From Aeromonas bestiarum (GTDB taxonomy: Bacteria; Pseudomonadota; Gammaproteobacteria; Enterobacterales; Aeromonadaceae): a stretch of DNA of 64,000 nt. A program made the translations under genes and the position numbers. How positions within the stretch are numbered: the stretch's first letter is position 1; the number at the start of each line of letters is the position of its first letter. The notes beneath the pieces are model-generated. The model searched no databases, had not been told where the DNA came from, and worked only from the letters and a program-made list of their open reading frames with translations. Location of the stretch: positions 23,293 to 87,292 of the forward strand of contig NZ_CDDA01000003.1 in the NCBI RefSeq assembly GCF_000819745.1, written 5' to 3'. Of this stretch, positions 47,101-56,100 are shown in pieces.

Positions 47101-50100
47101 CTGGCGGCCCTGTTTGGCAAGGCCAACATAGTGACCCATGTGGGCAGCGGTCTGACCGGGGTACTGGCGCTGGGCAAGGCCAACATCATCACCAAGGTGG
47201 GGGATGACTTCCTCGGTGTCATCGCCAAGGCCGATGCCAACGTGTTGACCCACGTGGGCAATGGCACCACGGCCGCCGTGCTGTGGGGCAAGGGCAATCT
47301 GCTGACCAAGATAGGTGACGGCACGACCGTGGGCCTGCTCATCTCCGAGGTGGGCAACGTCATGACCCATGTCGGCGCCGGCAGCACCATAGGCCTGGCC
47401 AAGGGCCGCGCCAACCTGATCACCAAGGTGGGTGACGGCCTGGTGGTGCAGGGCGCCTGGGGAGACGTCAATTTGCTGACCCAGGTCGGCAACGGCGATC
47501 GCTACAGCTTCGCCAAGGGCCGTGCCAACGTGCTGACCAAGGTCGGCGATGGCCGCGAGCTGGCGGTGCTGCAAGGGGAGGCCAACCTGGTCACCCAGGT
47601 GGGCGACGGCGACAGTTACACAGGTGCCTGGGGCCGCGCCAACATCATCACCAAGGTGGGGGATGGCCGTCAGGTCGTGCTGGCCAAGGGGGATGCGAAC
47701 ATAGTCACCCAGGTGGGGGACGGCGAGAGCTATCAGGCCCTGCTCGGCAAGGCCAACGTCGTCACCCGGGTGGGGGACGGCATCCAGGTCACCCTCGCCA
47801 AGGGGGAGGTCAACCAGACCACCACTGTGGGGGATGGCCTGAGCGTCACCGCCGCCTACGGCAAGTTCAACAACAACATCAAGGTCGGCGACGGTACCTC
47901 CATCAACCTGGCCTGGGGTGATTACAACCTCAACACCAAGGTGGGGGACGGGCTCAACGTCGCCGTCATGAAGGGCAAGGGCAATGCCAATGTCCAGATC
48001 GGCGACGGGCTCGACGTGACGGCGGCCTATGCCCGCCACAACGTGGCCATCAAGATAGGCAATGGCGACTTCTACAGCCTGGCCATCGCCAGCAGCAACA
48101 CCAGCAGCAACAAGCTCGGCACCCTGTTTGACAACATCAAGCAGACCCTGTTCGGTGCGGCAGGCAACCAGGCCATCAACTACCTGGTACAGGGCGATGA
48201 AGAGGGCCCGGTCAAGGCGCCACAAGCGGCCAGTCTGGGGGATGTACAGACCCTGAGCGGCTTCGGTCTGGACGAGATTGGCGAGGTGAAATCCTCGCTG
48301 GCGAGCGGCCTGACCGGCCAGGTGAGCCAGACCGGCGAGCGCGACGAGCAAGCCATGGACAAGGCGTTGCAGCTCGATGAGCAAGGCCTGGCCAGGGGCG
48401 GCGAAAACCTCATCGTCAACGGCGATTTCGAACGGGGCGCCCACGGTTGGCAGCATGCCGGTGACGGGATCGAGGCAGACTTTTCTGCCGCCACCTACGG
48501 GCTGGCTGACGAAGGTCATGGCCAGCGTGTCAGTGAACTCTCCACCGACAGAAACACCCAGATTTCCCAGGATCTTGCCGGTCTCCAGGCAGGCGAGACT
48601 GTCACTCTGGACTTCGATTTTGCCCGTCGGGCCAACATCTCGCAGCAGCACGGCATCGAGGTGCTGTGGAACGGCGAGCGCGTCTTTGCCAGCGAGGGCG
48701 ACGCCGCCAGCTGGCAGACCAAACGGCTGACCCTGACCGCTCGCACGGGGAGCAATACCCTGGCGTTCCGGGGCACGGGGGAGAGCAACGGCCTTGGCTA
48801 TCTGCTCGACAACGTGGTCGCCACGGCGGCTGGCAAGGCCGAGATTGGCCAGGTCAGCGCCCAGCTGGCGGAAGACGGCAACGCCGCCCAGGCCCAAGCC
48901 GATCGGGCCAGTGCCGATGCCGACAAACAGCGACTGGAGCAGGAGAAGGCGCAGCAGCTGGCCGCCATCTCGGGCACTCAGGCCCAGCTGGAAGCTACCG
49001 ACGAGGGCAAGCTGGCCGAGAATGGTCAGGATCAGCGCGGCGTCATCGAGGCGGAAGCGCGCGATATGACGGCCCAGCTCGACACCCTGGCCCGCCAGTT
49101 TGAACAGCTCAAACAGCCCGAAGCGGCCACCATCCCGTCCGGCCAGCACTGGCGCAATGGTTTTGCTGACCGCTTGTTGACCGATGCACAGGAAGACCTG
49201 GAAGAGGCCAGCAGCACGGCAGGCGAGGCGATTGCGGATGCCAAAACCCGCCGCGAGCAGCAGAGCCAGCAGGTCGATGCCGCCCTGGCCCAGTCCAAAT
49301 CTGGCCAGCAGCGCAGCGAACAGTTGCAGGGTGAGGCCCTGGCGCAGGGGCAGAGCCGGACCGAGCAGGCCGAACAGCGTCGTCTCGATGCTCTGACCCG
49401 CGAGGCCGATGCCCGGCAGCGGCAGCAAGAGGGCGAGTCGAGCGCGAGCCAGGCCCTGGCCACAGGCGAGCAGGCCAGCAGCCAGGCCAGCCAGCAGGCA
49501 ACACAGGCCAGGCAGAATGCGGCAAGCCTGAAACAAAGCGGCGACAAGCCGAGCCATCAGGGAGTGAATAACGGCCAGAGCCCGATTGCGGCACCCCGGT
49601 TGCCGCAGTCCGGTGAGCTTGATGTGCCCAATGCCTCCAGCCTGCCGACCGATGCTTCGGCCAGCGCCCAGCCATCGGCCATCGATGCCGCCAATGGCTT
49701 GAGTGAACAGGAGCAATCCGCCCTCGATGGCGCCCTGGCTGCGGTCAACCGCCTGCAGATCAATGCCGGGAACCGTACTCACGGCACGCCCGCCATCACC
49801 CTGCCCGGTATGGTCGGTGAGCGCGAGTCGGGCGCCGCTGTGCCGGCGAGCCATGCGTCTTCGCGCCGCAGCGCCGAGCTGGGCCTGTCCGGGGTCTCCC
49901 TGGCCGGGCTGGGGAGCCCGGTGCGAGGCCCGGCAGTGGCCGTCCCCGAGACCGCTGGTTTTGCCTTCCAGCTGCTCAAGCGCGAAGGCAATGACTTCAT
50001 TGACTCCACCCGTCGCCAGTTGGGCAAGCTCTCGACCGACTTGCCAAGCGAGCGGCTCAAGGCGGTACGCGAGGCCGTGGTACGGGTGCAGCAACAGCCA

Positions 50101-53100
50101 TCGGAGGCGAATCTGGGGCTGCTGGAGCAAAGCCTGTCCCAGTGGCAGGCTCGCGACCCCAAAGAGTTTGCCCAGCGCGGTGAACAGGTGAAGGCGCTGC
50201 GCTTCGAGGCCGCCTCCTTGCTGAGCCACACCTTCGCCTTCAGGGCCAAGGCTGCCGGTGTGCATGGTCTGGCACTGTCGCCTGAACAGACAGCCCGCTT
50301 CGAACATCAGCTGGTGTTCGACGGCATAGGCCGGATCACAGGAGTGGTGGGTGAGTTGAGTGCCACCGACATAGCCCGGGTGACCGAGCTCAGCATTCGT
50401 CCGCTCACCGACACCAACTCCAACGCCGAGCGGCAGGCGCCCCGTACCGAGCATGACAGTCTGATCGCGTTTGCCCATCAGTTGGGTCAGTTCGACACGC
50501 CGCAAACCCGCCAGCTGGCCGCAGAGGTCAAGGCGCTTTGGCTCTCTGGCGAGGTGAATGGGCCTCGTACCATCGCCTTGTTTGAGACTGCCAGCAAGAC
50601 GCTGGGCGATCAGCCGCAGCTGCAGGTGCTGGCACAAGCCTTGCTGGCCGATGCGAACAAGAGCAAGGCGACCGGCCAGTACATAGACAACCTGTTTGGC
50701 CGTCGTTTCGACTCCGAGATTGCCCATGCGCTGGTGACCTCACCGTCGCAGGCGGCGATCGATACCTCGGCGCAACTGGGCGCCAGGCTGGTGAAGGAGT
50801 TCGGCGACTGGATCCAGACACTGCAGCTGGACGAAGCCACCCAGAGTCAGCGCATCGACAAGAAGATGGCGGCATTCGCCGAGGCCATCAAGAAGGACAC
50901 CCGTCCCTGGTTCAGCCGGGTGCCCAGCCTGACCGATTTCCTGGCCGAGCCGAATCTGGCCAACTTCAAACAGATGATGACCCGGGTCGACAACGGCTTC
51001 GATGTCATCAAGGTGCCCTTCCTTGCGGTGAAGATGGCCACCCATCCCGAGCTCGGCATGGACACGGCCGACTGGAAGAGAGAGGGGGATCGCTTCTATG
51101 GCAGCGTCATTACCAAGGCGCGCTCGACCAGCACCGAGATCGCCTCTGCCAAGGACGGTCTGCTGCAAGTCGACTTGCCGGGTCGCACCACCAGCGACTA
51201 CGGCACGGGTCTGCACTATCAGCCAGGCGGTGACAAGTACGACGACTTCCTGAGCGGGCGCAGCGTGGCCGATGGCCGCATACTGACGCCGGGCAAGGAG
51301 ACCACCTTCGAGCGCAACGCGCTGGACAAGGGCTTGCCCGTGGTGACCGGGGCCTCCGGTTCCACCAACATCATGGTGCACCTGAACAACTATCTGGCGG
51401 CGAAAGACCCTGCTTACTCCCCGAGTCAGGCCTACCTCAACACCCTTGCCTTCCTAGTATTCGATGGCGGCCACTCGGTGAACGAGAGTCTGGCGGTCTA
51501 TCAGGCGTTGCAGGCGAGCGGGGATGCGCGCAAGCAGGTGCTGGAGAGCTACACCGCCAACTACCGGGATCTGGTGGATCTGGCGGGTGATGCCGGCAAG
51601 GCGGCGGTGCAGGATGCCCTCGATCGTGCCTTTGGCCGCACCCTCGATTTTTATCAGCAACACGCCTACTCGGCACAACTGGCTGAGCTGGCCGCACTCG
51701 GAACACCGCGCAAGGTCAGTGCCCCAGTCGAGGTGGTTGAACCTGCCTCATCCGGCAAGCCCGTCTCCATGGAGAACGACGGCTCGGCACCGGTAGACAG
51801 GCAGCCGCTCAACCCCCTGACCCGTTTCCTCAACGACAACCTCTATGGCACCCGTGATGAGCGCCGTCAGGTGGGCGATATCACCCGGCAGTTGCTCGAC
51901 CATGCAGTGAGCAAAGGGGAGGCTGCACAAGTGACCCTGCAAGGGGACGCCGGCCGCCTGTCCGGTTACCTGCACAAGGGGACCGAGCGGCAAGGGACGC
52001 AGGAGGATGGCAAGCCCGAGGTGGTGCTGTTCCTGCATGGCTCGGGCTCTTCTGCCGAGGAGCAGGCCGATGCCGTTCGCAATCATTACCAGAAGCAGGG
52101 CATCGACATGCTGGCGGTCAACCTGCGTGGCTATGGGGCCAGCGATGGCGGCCCCAGCGAACAGGGGGTCTATCAGGATGCCCGCACCATGTTCCGCTAT
52201 CTGGTGGAAGATCGTGGGGTGGCACCGGACAAGATCCTGATCCACGGCTACTCCATGGGTGGCCCCATCGCCGCCGATCTGGCCCGTTATGCCGCCGAGC
52301 AGGGCAAGCCGGTGGGCGCCCTCTTGCTCGATCGCCCCATGCCCAGCATGAGCAAGGCGATTACGGCCCATGAGCTGCCCAATCCGGGCGGTCTGGTCGG
52401 GGCGCTTGCCAAGGCGGTCAACGGCCGTTTCTCGGTAGAGAAAAACCTCGACGGCCTGCCCAAGAGCACGCCCATCATGCTGCTGACCGACAACGAAGGG
52501 CTTGGCAGCGAGGGTGAAAAACTGCGGGCCAAGCTGGCCGTGACCGGGTATCAGGTCAGCGGCGAGCAGACCTTCTATGGCCATCTGGCCAGCAACCGCT
52601 TGATGGGCCAGTATGCCGAGCAGATTGTGGGTGACTTGTTCAGTCGCACGCCGCCGGCAGCGGACGCCGAGGCGCCGCTCAAGGGCATCGAGGGCATCAA
52701 GCGCGATCTCAAGCGCTACCAGGAGGCGCTCGCCCCGCAGGTGGGCAGCAACGGCGTGGCCAAGGACATACGTACCACCAGGGCCTTCCTCGCGGGTTAC
52801 CAGCAGGGGCTGGCCGGCAAGGTGGTTGACGGCTTCCAGCCCGACATGAGCATGACCCAGCTGGTCGACTTGTTCACCCAGCCGACCCTGACGCCACAGC
52901 AGCAGGGGGCGCTCGCCTGGGAGATCGAGAACCGGGCGCTCAAGAGCACCATCCAGCCCAGGGTTGAACAGTTCAATCGCCTGTTCCGTGACGTGGCCTC
53001 GCAAGGGGGCGCAGATCCGCTGGCAAGGGAGCACCTGGCACCCCAGTTGCTGTTGCTGAACCTGGCGGATGACGGCTTCGGTGGCCGCTGCGATCCCCTC

Positions 53101-56100
53101 TCCAAGCTGGTGCTGGTCGCCAAGCAACTGGAGAGCGAGGGGCAGCCGGATCTGGCGCGGCGCATGATGGAGAAGCTCTACTCGGCCGCCGCCGTCATCA
53201 ACAATCCGGATCGCTACTCGGTCGCCGAGCTGGACAACGCCCGCAAGCTGGTGGGCAGTCTGGCCGAGATCCACAACAACACGCCGGCCGCCTACAACTA
53301 CGACAGCCTGCGCAGCATCAAGTACGACATCGTCAAGGATAAGTGGGAGGGCAAGAGCGCCATCTCGCTCGATAGCGTGCTTGGCAAGCTGACCGCCAAG
53401 GGGAACGCAGCCCCCGTGCTGCTGGAGCTGGATGCGCCGGGCCACGCCATGGCGGCCTGGTCCAAGCAGGGTGAGTCGGGCCGAGTCTACGGTTTCTACG
53501 ATCCCAATGTGGGCATAGTCGAGTTCTCCTCCGCCGAGAAATTCAGTCGTTACATGACCCGCTTCTTTGGCAAGGAGGGGCTCGACATGGCGAACGGCTA
53601 CCACCTGACGCCGGGAGCGGATGGCAAGCCGCTGTTCTTCCGGGTAACCGAGATGAACGGGGGCGAGCTCGCCCGCTTCAAGCCGTCCAAGGATCTGGCC
53701 AACAAGGTCACGCTGCAGGAGATCCTGCAGTTGCCGGTGTTTGACGAGAGTCCGATGGCGGGGCTGCCGGGCAAAGCAGTGACGCAGGAGCGGGCAAGCA
53801 GCCTGTTTGCCGACGCCTACAGCCCGGATGAGCTGAAAAAAGCCGCCCAGGTATTTGCCAAGCCCATTGGCGAATCTTATCAGGGGATCCTGGATCAGCT
53901 CGCCGTGCTGCACGGTGCCACCGGGCAGGCGCAGGTGGAGGCCGCATTGCGGCTGAACAAGCTGATCGACGACTACCAGGCCAGGCACGAAGGCTCCGGC
54001 AGAAACCCGGCGCTGAGCAAGCTGCAGAGCCAGCTCAACGGCGGGCTCTACCACGGTGAGCTGGCGTCGCTGCAAGCCGATGTCGCGGCACTGGCCAAGC
54101 GTCGCCCCGATCTGGCAGCCCTCGTCATCGGCAAGGCTGCCGAAGAGGCAAAAGGCCAGCATCCGGGTCTCACCCAGATGTTGCTGCGCTGGGCGGCGCA
54201 AGATCCCTATCTGGCGGCCAAGGGGGGATACCAGGGGCAGGCGCCTGCGGATCTGCCCTTTGATGCCAGCTTCCATGTCGCGCTCGGCGAGCAGTATGGC
54301 GAGCTGAAGAGGTGGCTGGCAGACGCCCAGTCGAAGGGGCTGCTGAGCAAGGCGGTGCTGGACGAGACCGGCAAGGTGCTGCACCTGGGCTACTCCTATC
54401 AGGAGTTGCAGGACATGACGGGGGATCAGTCTGCCCAGATGACTGTCTACTTCATCAAGGAGGCGGCCAAGCAGGCGGCGCCCGGCTCCGAGCTCTCTGC
54501 CGAGATGATCATGCTGGACAAGTTTGCCGACCGCCGCTATCTCGGCGAGCTGGAGTCCCGCCGCCTCGAGCAGGTTGAGAGCATCTATCGCAGCAGCAAG
54601 CAGACCGATGTGGCGGCCTGGGATGCCCGCTATGCCGGCAATGCCCTGCGGGATCTGAACGACCAGGTGGCGCAGGAGATCACGCTGGCGGGACAGCTGG
54701 CACGCCTGCTGGAGAACCGCAACGGCCTGCTGATCGGGGAAACCCATGGCAGCGACGTGAATGGTCTGCGCTTCGTCAACGAGCAGATGGATACCCTCAA
54801 GGCGCAGGGGGTGACCGTCATAGGTCTGGAGCACCTGCGCGGCGAGCTGGCGCAGCCGCTGATCGACCGCTATCTGGCGGGGGGAGACATGTCCCCCGAG
54901 CTGGCAACCATGCTGAAAACCAAGCATCTGGATCCCTCCCTGTTCGAGCGAGCGCGTGAGAAAGGGCTGCGGATTGTGGCGCTGGACGACGGCAGCACGG
55001 CAAGACCCGCGATTGCCGGGACTGAGCACGGTCTCATGTATCGCGCCGGGGCGGCCAACAACGTCGCCGTCGACGTGCTGGGCAAGTTGCCGGCTGGCGA
55101 GAAGTTCGTCGCCATCTACGGCAGCGCGCACCTGGCCTCCCACAAGGGGATCGAAGGCTTTGTGCCGGGCATTACCCACCGTCTGGGGCTGCCTGCCCTG
55201 AAGGTGGATGCGGACAACCGCTTCCGCCTGCAGGAGGATGATGTCAGCCAGCGGGTCGAGTATGGCGATGTCGCCAGGAAATGGACGCCGCTGGCGGGCC
55301 TGGATGGCGTGGATCAGCCGGTACGCAACCAGCAGGTCACCCAGTGGCAGCGGCCTGAGGTGACACCGGGCAGCCAGGGGGGCGAGACCCGCTTCGATGG
55401 TCAGATCATCATCCAGACCGAAGATGATCCGGTTGCCGCCAAGGCGGCGGCCAGTCTGGCCGGCAAGCACCCGGATAAGAGCCTGGTGGTGCAGCTGGAT
55501 GCGGATGGCAACTATCGGGTGGTGTATGGCGATCCTGCGCAGCTGGCCGGCAATATTCGCTGGCAGGTGGTGGGTCACGGTCGCGACGGTGACGAGCAGA
55601 ACAACAGCCGGCTCAGTGGCTACAGTGCCGATGAGCTGGCCGGGCGTCTGCGCCGCCTGGGCGATCGCCTGCAAGAGGCGGGCGTGGCGAGCAAGCCGAG
55701 CTACGTCAGCCTGGTGGGCTGTTCCCTGGTGAGCGACGACCAGCAGACAGGGTTTGCGAGCCGCTTCATCAAGGCATTGAAAAATGAGGGGATTAGCGCC
55801 CATATATCGGCCCGCAGCAGCGAGGTGGCGGTCGATCTTGCTGGTCGCAAGCACACCCGTGGTGAAGAGGATGTCTGGGCCCGCAAGGTGGCCGGCAACA
55901 AGGTGGTGCTGACCCTCAACGAAGCCGGCGAGCCTGTGGTGCACACCGAATTGGTGCGCGGCGGCGTGGCCGAAGGGGATATAGATCTGGCCAAAGTGGG
56001 CCAGGGTGACGGCGAGAGTCGCGTCCGTGGTGCCATCGCCGACAACGACGAGACCTTCGTCGCCCCCGAAAAACAGCGTCAGTCCGAGCCTGCCGCTGGA

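Noticed and set aside
46189..47782. Regular 57-base repeats that might suggest a CRISPR or satellite array
   Set aside because: The repeats stay in one reading frame and encode conserved glycine-rich units of RtxA; there are no spacers.
45694..50727. 1677-codon open frame antisense to the B repeats
   Set aside because: Repetitive HVG/GDDVG text is the complement of the B repeats; it is a shadow.
49933..51795. Calling the first RtxA effector a Rho-inactivation domain
   Set aside because: Position before ABH fits, but RID requires a Cys and the segment has none.
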